A DNA stretch of 64,000 nucleotides. Source: Poindextera sp963706385. Lineage in GTDB: Bacteria > Pseudomonadota > Alphaproteobacteria > Caulobacterales > Caulobacteraceae. Shown here piece by piece: positions 36,048-46,037 of this stretch; the stretch's first letter is position 1; each line of letters starts with the position of its first letter. The position numbers were made by a program, and so were the translations under genes. The notes beneath the pieces are model-generated. The model saw nothing but the letters and a program-made list of their open reading frames with translations, ran no database searches and was not told where the DNA came from. Location: positions 620,001 through 684,000 of the forward strand of contig OY970153.1 in the NCBI GenBank assembly GCA_963706385.1, in the 5' to 3' direction.

Positions 36048-39000
36048 GGCTTTGTTCCGGCCGATCCGGGCTTGGTTTTCGGTCTTCCCACGCCGGTGAC
36101 CTTGCCGTAGTCGTGGCGGTAGCGCACCGAGAGCTTGGCGCCGCCGAGGCCGCCGACCTGCGAAATCAGCGAAAAGGCGCGGTTGGCCCGGTACTCGACC
36201 TGGGCGGAGGGGCCATAGCGCCCGCCGCCGGTCAACTCGAGATAGAGGTGGCTGCCGATATATTTGCCGCCCGAGACGGTGACGCCGGTGGTCTCGTCGC
36301 CGCCCAGCGCCAGCCGGTCCAATCGCGCGAAGCGGCTGAGGCCGCCCATCACGTCGAACCCGCCGCCGGTCGCCAGCGTGGTCACCGCCGCGGCTAGCTG
36401 GGCCGCCTCGACCGGCGAGAGCTGCGAGGCCGAACCACCGAACAGCACCTGCGAGAGCACCTCGTCCTGCGGCAACACCGGCGTCGAGGTCAGGGTGATC
36501 ACCGGCCGGGCGGCGGTGCCGGTGATCTTGATCATCGCCGTAAGGCTGGAGGTGTCCCAACGGGCGCTGAGGTTCAGCCGTATCCGATCGGGCGAGGTGG
36601 CGAGCGTGACCACCCCCTGATCGTCGATCTCGAACCGTTTGCCGGCGAAGTCGTAGTCGCCGCGCACCACCTGCGCCACGCCGCTGAGCTGGGGATCGGC
36701 GATGGTTCCGCCGACCTGAGCGTCCAGCGACAGCTCGGCGTTCAGTCCAAGGCCGCGCACGAAGATTCGCCGCGGCGCGCGCAGCTTGACGTCGAGGCCG
36801 ATGTCCGGACCCTGCGAACCTGTCCGCGCCGGCGGGCCGGTCTCCTGGCCCGCCGGACGGTTGCGCTCGACCACGTCCATGCTCACCACGCCGGGCGGGG
36901 CGCGGGTGGCGGCCGAGATGTTGGCCTGGTCGACGGTCAGGGCGCCGGCCAGCATGAACTTGCCGTCGCGGTTGCGAGTGACCGTCACCGCGCCGGTCGC
37001 GCTGGCCTTGGCGTCATCGTTGTCCAGCAGTTGGAAGCCCTTCACGTCCAGCGTCAGGGTGCTTTCCCCGCCGGCGGCCAGGCTGAAGTGGCCGACGCCC
37101 GACACCGTGCCGGTCTTGGCGTCCGCGCCGCTGAACCGCCGGACGTCGACCCGGGTCTCGCTGATGTCGATGTCGGCCGCCAAATCACGCAGCTTCAGCC
37201 CGGTCGTGGAGTCTTCGAACCGGCCGCTGGCCAAGCTGGCGTGACCGGTCAGTTTCGGGGCGTCAAGCGTGCCGCCGATGCCTCCGCGCGCCGTCAGGGC
37301 GCCGCTCAGCGACTGCTCGCCGCCGAAAAACAGGTCCCAGATCGGCTGGAGTTCGCCATTGGCGTCGAATCGGCCCTCGATCGGCCGGGCGCGGGCGAGA
37401 GCGACGCGGAATGGCGCGGCCGAGGCCTCGGCTGGCAGCGCCAAGCTGACGTTGACCCGATCGCCGCTGGTCGCGCCGCTCGCCGTAGCGTCCAGATTGA
37501 TCCTTGAGCCCACGAGGGTTGCGTGGACTGATCCGTCCAGGGCGAGCTTGGCCGGCGCATCGCGGCCGCGCGCGCCGAAAACCCGGGCGTCCAGCACTCC
37601 GCCCAGATCCTGGCCCGCGCCGCTGACGGCGATGTTCGCCGTGACCTTGCCGGCGATGTCTTCGCCCAGGGCCGCCAGGTCAACCCCGCTCAGCGCCGCC
37701 TTGGCGCCCATCGTCTGGTCGGTCTGGTTGACAGAGATCTCGGCCTGGCCGCCGCCCACCGCCAGGTCGAGCCTCGCGGTCCGATGCGGACCCTCGACAT
37801 CGATCATCGCCGGCGAAAGCGTGCGAAAGTCGGCGTGACGCACCCGGCCCGAGCCGCTGAAGCTGGCGCCATAGCCTTGAGCGGTCTGACTGAGCACGCC
37901 CGAACCGTCGAGCTTCACCGGCCAGTCTTCACTGGAGGCGACCGCCGAGAGGCTGTAGGGCAGATGCGCCAAGGGTCCTTTGGCGCTGAACCGGGCCTGA
38001 GCGATGGTCATGCTCGAGTCCCTGGCGACCAGGTCGTCGGCCGTCAGCCTGACGTCTCCGACCGCGCCGCCGGCCTGATCGAGGATCTTCACCCGCGCCT
38101 GGGCGCGGCCTTGGGTTAGGAAGGCGCCGGGGCCGACGGCGATGGTCAGGTCCGCGCTCGCGGGCGCCGAATTGCGCAGGGTCAGCGACCCGGTCGCGCT
38201 CGCCCCGCCGGCCGCGGCGTCGAGATCGGTCAGGCTCAGACCGTCGGCGGCGACGTGCAGCCCAGCCCTGCCGTGCGCCAGGCCATAATCGCTGTTCGCC
38301 GCGATGCTGACCAGCCCGTCGACGCCGCCGGGCGTGTGGACCAGCGACAGCACCACATGGGCCGGCTTCAGCGTCAGTCGCGGCAGCTCGACGCGCTCGA
38401 AATCGGCCAGCAGGTCGGCGCGAGGCTCGGCGATCGTGCCGCCGACCACCCCGGCGCCCTTAGCTTGACCAACAATCTGCAGCGGCCCGGCGGCGAAGGG
38501 GCCCGAGGCGGACCAGTCCAGCGTCAGCTTCAGCTCGCCGGCCTTGCCGATCTGGCCCGCGCCGGACATGCGGGCCGCCGTCCCGACCAGCAAGGCTCTC
38601 GACACCGATATCGCGCCCTTGTCATAGGTTGCCGCGAGGTTTAGCGCCGGCTTGGGCCCCAAGAGCCGATCGAGCTGCTCCTGGCCGCTGGCGAGATCCG
38701 ACCCGGCGGCCTCGGCGTTGAACGCCCAGGCCCCGCCGGCGCGGCCTTGCGAAGCCGACCAGCGCCCATCGATCGCGCCATGCGCGCCGGTGCGCGCCGC
38801 CGCCAGGTTGGAGACCTGGGTTCGGCCCTTGATGGTCAAACCGCCGAACAGGCTGCGCTCGCCGCTGGCCTCCAGCTTGAGGCCCGCTCCGACGGCGTTC
38901 AGCGAGCGCAGCAACAGCCGACCATCGACAAACCGCACCGCCTCGAGACTGGCGCGTGGGGCGGCGCCGGCCAGGGCCGCGGCCAAGCCCTGGCCTTGCC

Positions 39001-40282
39001 CGCCAGTCCCGGCCAGATTGGTTTTCAACCGCCATTCTTGTTTGGCGTAGGCCAGTTCGGCGGGCCCCGCCGCGCGACCCAGGCTGTAGCCCGCCACAGC
39101 CAACCGCTCGATGCTCACCTCGCCCGCGAGCCGCCAGTTTCCAACTTGGCCCGAGAGTATCCCGCTCAGCGCGCCGCGGCCCATGACCGGTTCCGAGACG
39201 ATGCGCGACAGATCGTTCACGTTCGCTTGCGCCTTCAGGCCCTTCGACGAGGATTGGGTGTTGGCGTCGATCACGCCGCCGAGCGCGAACGTCGCGTTGT
39301 CGGAGGCCGCCTTTAGGCTCAGATCGTACCGCGCCCCGTCCAGCCCGCGCCCGCGCCCGGCCAGCCGCACCTCGGGGCCGAACGCGCGCATCCAGCCCGC
39401 AGTCCAGCGCGAGGCGGCCAGCGAGACCCGCCCCTGGCCCGCCCCGCTCGCCCTGGTCCAGCCGCCATCGATCTGGGCCACGCTGTCCGCGCCCGAAAGC
39501 ACCTTCAAGTGCAGCTGCCCGTGATCGGGAGCACCGTCGGCCTTCGCGGCCAGCACGAAGGTCCGATCCGCCGGCAGGCCGGCGAGCCCCGCGATCGCAC
39601 CGCCCTGGGCCTCGCGCGCCTGGGCGTCCAGCAACAACCGCTTGTTCAGGCCGAAGTTGAACCGGCTGTCGAGCGCGTCACCAGGACGCAACAGGCTGCG
39701 ACCGTGAAGCTCGCCGCCGAGACCGCCGCGACGCTCGACATCGAGCCGTCCGGCGACCTGGAACAGCCCGCGTTTGACGCTGATCGCCGGAAGCGTTTCG
39801 AGCCTGAACCGGATGTCGTCCAGCACCACCGAAACCGGCATCGCCCCCGACGGGCCCACGCCGCCAGCCGCCAAGACCGGCGTTCGGCTGATCAGGACGC
39901 TGTCGGCGACGATCAAATCGACCCGCACCCGCCGGGCCAACAACGCCGGCCATTGCCAGCGAACGCGCACGCCCCGAGCGTCCAGCCAGATCCCGTGCGC
40001 GTCGAGAATGGCCAGCCGACGCAGACTGAATTCGCGCCCGGCGTCGCCGTCCAACCCCTCGATGTGCAGCCGTCCGATCGGCCCCAAGGTCAGGCCATCG
40101 AGCCGCGCGGCGATGAAGGCTCGCCCCGCGGGGGTCCGGATCGCCAGCCGCGCGGCCAAGCCGGCGAGCACGAGAAGGCTTAAAGCGACGGCTAGGCCGA
40201 TCCCGATGCGACGGAACAGCCGGCGGCGACGCTGGGATGGCCGCAGCGGCGGATCGGAGGGTCTGGTTGGAGCCTTGGTCAA
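36044..40282 (-). CDS. tamB: Translocation and assembly module protein TamB
   Basis: 1412-residue inner-membrane-anchored, periplasm-spanning AsmA-like bridge for outer-membrane lipid transport/protein assembly. One N-terminal helix (about 27-44), a long beta-taco made of repeating AsmA-like segments, and the C-terminal TamB (DUF490) domain with DYDFAGKRFEIDDQGVVTL, PVLPQDEVLSQVLFGG and LGGAKLSVRYRHDYG. TTG start overlapping the tamA stop as TTGA. No frameshift over 4.2 kb. Confidence 0.95.
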   Translation of the reverse strand: MTKAPTRPSDPPLRPSQRRRRLFRRIGIGLAVALSLLVLAGLAARLAIRTPAGRAFIAARLDGLTLGPIGRLHIEGLDGDAGREFSLRRLAILDAHGIWLDARGVRVRWQWPALLARRVRVDLIVADSVLISRTPVLAAGGVGPSGAMPVSVVLDDIRFRLETLPAISVKRGLFQVAGRLDVERRGGLGGELHGRSLLRPGDALDSRFNFGLNKRLLLDAQAREAQGGAIAGLAGLPADRTFVLAAKADGAPDHGQLHLKVLSGADSVAQIDGGWTRASGAGQGRVSLAASRWTAGWMRAFGPEVRLAGRGRGLDGARYDLSLKAASDNATFALGGVIDANTQSSSKGLKAQANVNDLSRIVSEPVMGRGALSGILSGQVGNWRLAGEVSIERLAVAGYSLGRAAGPAELAYAKQEWRLKTNLAGTGGQGQGLAAALAGAAPRASLEAVRFVDGRLLLRSLNAVGAGLKLEASGERSLFGGLTIKGRTQVSNLAAARTGAHGAIDGRWSASQGRAGGAWAFNAEAAGSDLASGQEQLDRLLGPKPALNLAATYDKGAISVSRALLVGTAARMSGAGQIGKAGELKLTLDWSASGPFAAGPLQIVGQAKGAGVVGGTIAEPRADLLADFERVELPRLTLKPAHVVLSLVHTPGGVDGLVSIAANSDYGLAHGRAGLHVAADGLSLTDLDAAAGGASATGSLTLRNSAPASADLTIAVGPGAFLTQGRAQARVKILDQAGGAVGDVRLTADDLVARDSSMTIAQARFSAKGPLAHLPYSLSAVASSEDWPVKLDGSGVLSQTAQGYGASFSGSGRVRHADFRTLSPAMIDVEGPHRTARLDLAVGGGQAEISVNQTDQTMGAKAALSGVDLAALGEDIAGKVTANIAVSGAGQDLGGVLDARVFGARGRDAPAKLALDGSVHATLVGSRINLDATASGATSGDRVNVSLALPAEASAAPFRVALARARPIEGRFDANGELQPIWDLFFGGEQSLSGALTARGGIGGTLDAPKLTGHASLASGRFEDSTTGLKLRDLAADIDISETRVDVRRFSGADAKTGTVSGVGHFSLAAGGESTLTLDVKGFQLLDNDDAKASATGAVTVTRNRDGKFMLAGALTVDQANISAATRAPPGVVSMDVVERNRPAGQETGPPARTGSQGPDIGLDVKLRAPRRIFVRGLGLNAELSLDAQVGGTIADPQLSGVAQVVRGDYDFAGKRFEIDDQGVVTLATSPDRIRLNLSARWDTSSLTAMIKITGTAARPVITLTSTPVLPQDEVLSQVLFGGSASQLSPVEAAQLAAAVTTLATGGGFDVMGGLSRFARLDRLALGGDETTGVTVSGGKYIGSHLYLELTGGGRYGPSAQVEYRANRAFSLISQVGGLGGAKLSVRYRHDYGKVTGVGRPKTKPGSAGTKP

Positions 40283-42072
40283 AAGCTCTGTCCGATGCTG
40301 AGATAGACCTGCACCGCGGAGTCGCCGTGGCGCGGGTTCAGCGGCGTCGCGATATCGACGCGGATCGGCCCGAAGCCCATGTTGTAGCGCACGCCGACGC
40401 CGACGCCGAGCTCGGGCTCGCGGAAGTCGGGATAGACGTGCTGGCCGACCGTGCCGGCGTCGACGAAAACCGCGACACCCCAGGCGCCGGTCAGCTTTCG
40501 CCGTATCTCGGCCGAGGTCTCGAACAGGGAAAGCCCACCTTCGGGCGTATTGTCCGGATAACGAGGACCGACCCTTTGATAACCGTAGCCACGCACCGAG
40601 CCGCCACCGCCGGCAAAGAAACGGTCCTGGGCCGGCACGCCCGGAATATCGCCGCCGGCGATGCCGCCCAGCTTGAGTCTCGCGGCGATCACCGTATCGC
40701 CCGCCGCGTCCAGCGGCAGGTAGGCCGCGGCCTGGCTGGAGACTTTGAAATAGACGATCGAACCGTTGCCGGTGGCGAACTTGGGCTCGATGCGGGCGTC
40801 GAGTTTCCAGCCCCGGATCGGATTCAACGGATCGTTGGAGCGGTCCAGCGAGAAAGCGCCCAACAGGCCGAAGGTGGCCAATTTCCGCGTCTTGCTACCC
40901 AGCACGTAATTGATCAATTCGTTCTCGGTGGTGTCGGTCGCATCGAACGAGGCGCCGTAGGTGAAGAACGAGTCCTTGCCGTAGCGGTGGATCACGTCGG
41001 CGCTGACCCCGGCGCCGACGTCGTCGTAGGCTGGCGTGCGGTCGCGATAGAGCGCGGCGGTCAGCTTCAGCGTTTGCTCGGGCTTGCCCCAATCCGGCAG
41101 GGCCAACTGGGCCTGCAGGCGGCTGTCGATCTGGGCGACGCGCAGACTGTTGGTCAGGGTGTCGGCCCAGCCGAGTCGATTGTAGAGAATCCAGCTTGAG
41201 TCGACGCCGGCGCCTTCCGTGGTCGAATAGCTGGCGCCCAACTCGATCGTACCCTTGGGTCGGTCGGCCAGGCTGACGATCACCGGCCGCTCGCCGCTCA
41301 CCGCCTGACTGGCCGGCGCCAGCGCCACGGTCACCGTATCATAGACCCCGGTGTCCAACAGCCGCCGCTCCAGCTCGGCCACGGCGTCCGGGCGGTAGGC
41401 CTGACCAGCTCGCCATCGGGCGAGCCGGGCGACCCAGCGTGGATTGGTTCGGCCTTTGCCCGTAACCTTGACCCTGTCCATCTTGACCAGGACGCCGGCG
41501 GCAATGCGGAAGGTCGGACGCACGCTGCGGTCGGCGTGGTCGACGACCACCTGCCTTGGACGGGCCGCGGCGTCGGCGTAACCGTGTTTTTCAAGCGCCG
41601 CGACGATCCGGCCCTCGGCGGCGATCACCGTCTCGGCCCGGCCCGGCGCACCCGCCGTAAGCGCCATGGCCGCCCGGACGGCGGCGATAGTGTCCGGATT
41701 CGGCGGCGCCCCGATCCAGTCGATGGCCGGTTCGGCGAGCTTATACAGCGGGCCCGGAGCGATGACCACGAAGGCCGCAGGCGCCTCGCCTTCGCCGATG
41801 TCGGGTTCGACCTTGTAGTCATAATAGCCCTGCGAGCGAAGCACGGTGATCGCCTTGTCACCGGCCTCGCGCGCGCGGCGACGGGCCTCTATGCGGCTGG
41901 TCGAGCGGCCGGGCGCCTCGCCGATCGCCTGCTGGATCAAGCCATGCAGCGTCTTGTCCTCGACCCCGCGCACCTCGGCCCGAGGGACCGAGGCGGCCTG
42001 GGCGGCGCCGGCGGCGAGGCCGGCGACAGCGCCGACCATCGAGGCGGCGACGGCGAAACCCACTCGTCCCAA
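40279..42072 (-). CDS. tamA: Outer-membrane protein TamA (BamA/Omp85 family)
   Basis: 597 residues: signal peptide (cleavage near residue 26, AAQA), POTRA domains to about residue 270, then a 16-strand barrel with the signature RFFAGGGGSVRGYGYQRVGP and the C-terminal SIGQSF ending in Phe. Partner of TamB, with which it is translationally coupled. The start is probably TTG 42072 with AAAGGA 7 bases upstream; a GTG at 42063 is possible. Confidence 0.93.
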   Translation of the reverse strand: MGRVGFAVAASMVGAVAGLAAGAAQAASVPRAEVRGVEDKTLHGLIQQAIGEAPGRSTSRIEARRRAREAGDKAITVLRSQGYYDYKVEPDIGEGEAPAAFVVIAPGPLYKLAEPAIDWIGAPPNPDTIAAVRAAMALTAGAPGRAETVIAAEGRIVAALEKHGYADAAARPRQVVVDHADRSVRPTFRIAAGVLVKMDRVKVTGKGRTNPRWVARLARWRAGQAYRPDAVAELERRLLDTGVYDTVTVALAPASQAVSGERPVIVSLADRPKGTIELGASYSTTEGAGVDSSWILYNRLGWADTLTNSLRVAQIDSRLQAQLALPDWGKPEQTLKLTAALYRDRTPAYDDVGAGVSADVIHRYGKDSFFTYGASFDATDTTENELINYVLGSKTRKLATFGLLGAFSLDRSNDPLNPIRGWKLDARIEPKFATGNGSIVYFKVSSQAAAYLPLDAAGDTVIAARLKLGGIAGGDIPGVPAQDRFFAGGGGSVRGYGYQRVGPRYPDNTPEGGLSLFETSAEIRRKLTGAWGVAVFVDAGTVGQHVYPDFREPELGVGVGVRYNMGFGPIRVDIATPLNPRHGDSAVQVYLSIGQSF

Positions 42073-42254
42073 GCGTTGGTCCTTTCGCGGCCCCCGTCCG
42101 GGATGTAGCCGCCTAGCGCGCCGATGTCATCGTCGCCCATCTTACGCCTCAACCCGCCATCGCCTTGGACGCGTGAAGAGCCGCGAGTTCGGGCGCCGAG
42201 AGAGTTCCACGGCGTCTGTCGGCGGATGCGCGGCAGTGTCGCTTGTCGTGGAAT

Positions 42255-42329
42255 TGGTAGGCCGGCTGGGAATCGAACCCAGGACCATTCGATTAAAAGT
42301 CGAATGCTCTACCGCTGAGCTACCGGCCC
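42255..42329 (-). tRNA. tRNA-Lys (anticodon UUU)
   Basis: Minus strand: acceptor GGGCCGG pairs with CCGGCCT, D arm GCTCAGCGGTAGAGC, anticodon stem ATTCGA with loop CTTTTAA (anticodon TTT), T arm with GGTTCGATTCC, discriminator A and encoded CCA. Neither flank looks like an integrated element. Confidence 0.96.
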
Positions 42330-42491
42330 GGAAACTCGCAAGGCGTTGTCCTGTAAGGGTTTCCGGAAGCCAATGCAAGAGCCGCCTAACTCGCCGCCTG
42401 ACTTTTTGTTCCGCAGTCGTTCTCGGGGCGCCTCACCGGCAAGGGCGCAAGGCTTGGCCATCGGCGAGGGTTTCGCTAGTTTGCCCGCCTT

Positions 42492-43196
42492 ATGCGTCGC
42501 GGTCTGATCAGTCTTTGCGTTCTGACCCTGCTCGCCGGCTGCGCGGCCGAGACGCCGCCGCCGCCGGCCGAGCCCGGCAGCCCGGAGTCCCGGCCCAAAC
42601 CGCCCGCTCCGAAGCCCGCGCCCGCCCCGCAGCCGGCCGCGCCCGCCGCCGCACCCGGCGCGCCGAGCAAGACCGAGGTGGAGGAACGCCGGCTGGGCGG
42701 CGCGATCGTCCAGCCCCTGCATGACGTCAATATCGACCGGACCAAGATTCCCGACGTGCTGCTGGACGCCATCGACGCGCCCTACGCCCGCCCGCGCAAG
42801 ATCGACTGCCACGCCCTGGCCGAGGCCATAGCGCCGCTGGACACGGCCCTGGGCCCGGACCTGGACAAGCCGGCCTCGGCCGGCGATCCGAGCCTGGTCG
42901 AGCGCGGCAAGACCGCGATGGGCGATGTGGCCGTCGATGCGGTCAAGGGCGCCACCGAGAGCGTCATTCCGCTTCGCACCTGGGTGCGCCAACTCACCGG
43001 GGCCGAACGGCACGACCGGCTGGTCCGCGCCGCGATCGAGGCCGGAGCGGTGCGGCGGGCCTATCTGAAGGGCCTGGGCCTCTCGCGCGGCTGCGTTCCG
43101 CCCCAGGCTCCCACGCCAGCGGCCCAGGCCGCCGTCCCCGGCGCCTCCCGCGCCAAGCTCGGCCAGGGGCGCAAGCCCGCCTATCCGATCAAATAG
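42492..43196 (+). CDS. Hypothetical lipoprotein with Pro/Ala-rich linker
   Basis: 234 residues. Signal peptide with lipobox LLAGC (Cys17), a Pro/Ala-rich spacer to about residue 57, then a domain of unknown function with a conserved-looking ALDAIDAPYARP and KIDCHALAEAIAPLDTALGPDLD. The type of spacer suggests anchoring in the outer membrane and crossing of a wall layer. I do not recognise the domain. The last 8 bases overlap the tgt 3' end. Confidence 0.75.
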   Translation: MRRGLISLCVLTLLAGCAAETPPPPAEPGSPESRPKPPAPKPAPAPQPAAPAAAPGAPSKTEVEERRLGGAIVQPLHDVNIDRTKIPDVLLDAIDAPYARPRKIDCHALAEAIAPLDTALGPDLDKPASAGDPSLVERGKTAMGDVAVDAVKGATESVIPLRTWVRQLTGAERHDRLVRAAIEAGAVRRAYLKGLGLSRGCVPPQAPTPAAQAAVPGASRAKLGQGRKPAYPIK

Positions 43197-44310
43197 AGCT
43201 GACGCCCTGCCGCGCCGCGAAGTCGCGGCGGAACGTCTCCAACCGACCCTCGGCGATGGCCGCGCGCAAGGCGGCCATCAGGGCCTGGAAGAAGGCCAGG
43301 TTGTGCCAGGACAGCAGCACTTGACCAAGAATCTCATCGGCCTTGACCAGATGGTGCAGATAGGCGCGCGAATAGTCGCGGCTGGCCGGGCAGTCGCTGG
43401 CGGCGTCGAGCGGCGTCTCGTCCTCGGCGAAGCCGGCGTTCTTCAGGTGGATCGGCCCGTCCCAGGTCCAGGCCTGGCCGTGGCGGCCGGAGCGGGTCGG
43501 CAGCACGCAATCGAACATGTCGACGCCGCGGGCCACCGCCTCGACGATGTCGACCGGCTTGCCCACCCCCATCAGATAACGCGGTCGCTCGGCGGGCAGC
43601 AGGGCCGGAGCGTAATCCAGCACCTCGCACATGGCCGCATGGCCCTCGCCCACCGCCAGGCCGCCGATGGCGTAGCCGTCGAAGCCGGTCTCGATCAGCC
43701 GCTCCGAGGATTCGCGCCGCAACGCCTCGAAGGTCGAGCCCTGCTGGATGCCGAACAAGGCCTGGGTCTCGCGCCGACCGAACGCGTCGCGACTGCGCCG
43801 GCCCCAGCGGGCGGAAAGGCGCATGGCCTCGGCCGCGCGCGGCTGTTCGGCGGGCCAAGCCACGCACTCGTCGAGCTGCATGACGATGTCGGCGCCAAGC
43901 AAATCGGCCTGGATCTCCATCGACCGTTCCGGGCTCAGCACGTGGCGCGAGCCGTCGATGTGGCTCTGGAAGGTCGCCGCCTCCTCGCTGACCTGGCTGA
44001 TCTTGGACAGCGACATGACCTGGAAGCCGCCGGAATCGGTCAGGATCGGCCGCTCCCAGCGCATGAATTCGTGCAGCCCCCCAAGCCGGGCCACCCGCTC
44101 GGCGCTCGGTCGCAGCATCAGGTGATAGGTGTTGCCCAAAAGGATGTCCGCGCCGGTTTGCGCCACCTGGCCCGTGGTCAGGGCCTTGACCGTGCCGGCG
44201 GTGCCCACCGGCATGAAGGCCGGCGTGCGGATCGCTCCGCGCGGGGTCTCGAGCACGCCCGTGCGCGCCTTGCCGCAGGTCGCGGCGATGGTGAAGGGAA
44301 AGGCGGCCAT
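43189..44310 (-). CDS. tgt: tRNA-guanine(34) transglycosylase with degenerate zinc site
   Basis: Exchanges guanine for preQ1 at the wobble base of GUN anticodon tRNAs in queuosine synthesis. TDSGGFQ with Asp92, the GGLAVGE and VDMFDCVLPTR segments (second Asp) are intact. The zinc motif should be Cys-x-Cys-x2-Cys-x25-His; here it is Ser305-x-Cys307-x2-Ser310 with His336, so two of three Cys are Ser. 373 residues. Shares its start base with the queA stop. Confidence 0.95.
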   Translation of the reverse strand: MAAFPFTIAATCGKARTGVLETPRGAIRTPAFMPVGTAGTVKALTTGQVAQTGADILLGNTYHLMLRPSAERVARLGGLHEFMRWERPILTDSGGFQVMSLSKISQVSEEAATFQSHIDGSRHVLSPERSMEIQADLLGADIVMQLDECVAWPAEQPRAAEAMRLSARWGRRSRDAFGRRETQALFGIQQGSTFEALRRESSERLIETGFDGYAIGGLAVGEGHAAMCEVLDYAPALLPAERPRYLMGVGKPVDIVEAVARGVDMFDCVLPTRSGRHGQAWTWDGPIHLKNAGFAEDETPLDAASDCPASRDYSRAYLHHLVKADEILGQVLLSWHNLAFFQALMAALRAAIAEGRLETFRRDFAARQGVSSI

Positions 44311-45398
44311 CAGGCGGCGCGAAATAGCAGGCTGGCGTCGCCATAGGAATAGAACCGGTAATCGGCCTCGATCGCATGGGCGTAGGCCGCCCGCATGGGC
44401 TGGAGCCCCATGAAGGCGCTGACCAGCATGTAGAGCGTCGACCTCGGCAGATGGAAATTGGTCATCAGCGCCTCGGCGGTGCGGAATCGGTGGCCGGGGG
44501 TGATGAAGATCGCGGTCTCACCCTGAAACGGCCGGATCGTCCCATGCTCGTCCGCCGCGCTTTCCAAAAGCCGCAGCGAGGTGGTGCCGACGCAGACAAT
44601 GCGTCCGCCCGCGGCGCGCGCGGCGTTCAGCGCCGCGGCGGTCTCGGCGGAGACCTCGCCCTGTTCGGGGTGCATATGGTGGTCCGACACGGCCTCGGCC
44701 TTGACCGGCAGAAAGGTGCCGCCGCCGACGTGCAGGGTGACGAAATGCCGCGAAACCCCCCTCGCCTTCAGCGCCTCCAGCAAAGCCGGCGTGAAGTGCA
44801 GGCCGGCGGTCGGCGCGGCCACCGATCCGTCCTCGCGGGCGTAGACGGTCTGATAGTCGGACCGGTCGCGCTCGTCCTCCCCACGCCTGGAGGCGATATA
44901 GGGCGGCAGCGGGATGTGGCCGCGCTCGGCGATGGCGGCGTCGAGATCGGGACCCGAAAGCTCAAATCCCAGCGTCACCTCCCCGCCCTCGCCCTTGGCC
45001 GTCACGGTGGCGTCCAGCACACCCAAGAAGCAGGCGCGATCGTCCCGCTCGCCGAACCGGACGCGGTCACCGAGCCTCAGCCGCTTACCCGGCCGCATGA
45101 AGGCGGTCCAGACGTGGGGCGAAAGCCGCCGGTGCAGGGTGGCCTCGACCGCCGCGACGACGCCGTCCCGCTCGCGGGTCCCGATCAGACGCGCGGGGAT
45201 CACCCGGGTGTCGTTGAACACCACCGCGTCGCCCGGCCGAAGCAGGTCCGGCAGGTCGCGGACCAAGCGGTCCTCAAGCGCCGCGCCAGGACGCACCACC
45301 AGCATCCGCGCCGCGTCGCGCGGCTCGGTCGGCCGCAGGGCGATCGCCTCGTCGGGCAGATCGAAGTCGAAGTCGGACAGGCGCAATCCGGCCGTCAT
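44310..45398 (-). CDS. queA: S-adenosylmethionine:tRNA ribosyltransferase-isomerase
   Basis: Adds the epoxycyclopentanediol from SAM to preQ1-tRNA. MLVVRPG, RDLPDLLRPGDAVVFNDTRVIPARL, AAPTAGLHFTPALLEALKARG, FHLPRSTLYMLVSAFMG and the end AIEADYRFYSYGDASLLF are all diagnostic. 362 residues. Forms an operon with tgt and probably with the cyclophilin upstream by 22 bases. Confidence 0.97.
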   Translation of the reverse strand: MTAGLRLSDFDFDLPDEAIALRPTEPRDAARMLVVRPGAALEDRLVRDLPDLLRPGDAVVFNDTRVIPARLIGTRERDGVVAAVEATLHRRLSPHVWTAFMRPGKRLRLGDRVRFGERDDRACFLGVLDATVTAKGEGGEVTLGFELSGPDLDAAIAERGHIPLPPYIASRRGEDERDRSDYQTVYAREDGSVAAPTAGLHFTPALLEALKARGVSRHFVTLHVGGGTFLPVKAEAVSDHHMHPEQGEVSAETAAALNAARAAGGRIVCVGTTSLRLLESAADEHGTIRPFQGETAIFITPGHRFRTAEALMTNFHLPRSTLYMLVSAFMGLQPMRAAYAHAIEADYRFYSYGDASLLFRAA

Positions 45399-45420
45399 CG
45401 GGGCGCGCCGACCTGAAGCA

Positions 45421-45888
45421 TCACGCGTCGGCGGCGACCTTGGCCGAGACGATCTTGCCCGGATCGCGCGGCGGCTCGCCCTTGGGCAGGGCGTCGACGT
45501 GCTCCATGCCTTCCATCACCTCGCCCCAGACGGTGTACTGGTTGTCCAGGAAGGTCGCGTCGTCGAAGCAGATGAAGAACTGGCTGTTGGCCGAATGCGG
45601 CGCGCTGGTGCGGGCCATCGAGCAGACGCCGCGGATGTGCGGCTGGGCGGAAAACTCCGCCTTCAGGTCCGGCTTCTGCGAACCGCCGCCGCCGGTCCCG
45701 GTCGGATCGCCGCCCTGGGCCATGAAACCGGGGATCACCCGGTGAAAGACCACCCCGTCATAGAAACCTTCGCGGGCGAGTTGCTTGATGCGCTCGACGT
45801 GGCCGGGGGCCAGGTCGGGTCGCATCGCGATGACCACTGGCCCCGCTTCGAGGGTCAGGATGAGGGTGTTTTCGGGGTCCAGGTCCAT
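45421..45888 (-). CDS. Cyclophilin-type peptidylprolyl isomerase
   Basis: 155-residue cytoplasmic cyclophilin: FYDGVVFHRVIPGFMAQGGDP with catalytic Arg/Phe, FSAQPHIRGVCSMARTSAPHSANSQFFICF, and VWGEVMEGMEHVDAL. No signal peptide. ATG 45888 chosen; the frame runs up to a TTG at 45909. In the same direction as queA-tgt. Confidence 0.95.
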   Translation of the reverse strand: MDLDPENTLILTLEAGPVVIAMRPDLAPGHVERIKQLAREGFYDGVVFHRVIPGFMAQGGDPTGTGGGGSQKPDLKAEFSAQPHIRGVCSMARTSAPHSANSQFFICFDDATFLDNQYTVWGEVMEGMEHVDALPKGEPPRDPGKIVSAKVAADA

Positions 45889-45982
45889 GGGATCGTGCTT
45901 TCGAAACAATCAATAACGCGGCGCTTTTAGCCATCTTGGGCGCGCGCGGTAAGCCCCGAAGTTGGAAACCCTTTCACGGGCG

Positions 45983-46006
45983 CGCCCGCCGGCCTACACT
46001 GCGAGT
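45983..46006 (+). promoter_or_regulatory. Weak candidate promoter of the short transcription unit
   Basis: A TTTCAC box and a TACACT box with a GC-rich 17-base spacer lie just upstream of a short ORF with a long Shine-Dalgarno; TACACT ends near position 46000. The -10 box is fair, the -35 weak. Positions are approximate to a few bases. Confidence 0.3.
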
Positions 46007-46037
46007 CCCTGTTCAACAGCTGAAAGGAGGTGATCCA

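Noticed and set aside
42255..42329. tRNA-Lys as an integration site of a genomic island
   Set aside because: Both sides hold core genes of normal composition, with no integrase and no duplicated tRNA 3' end.
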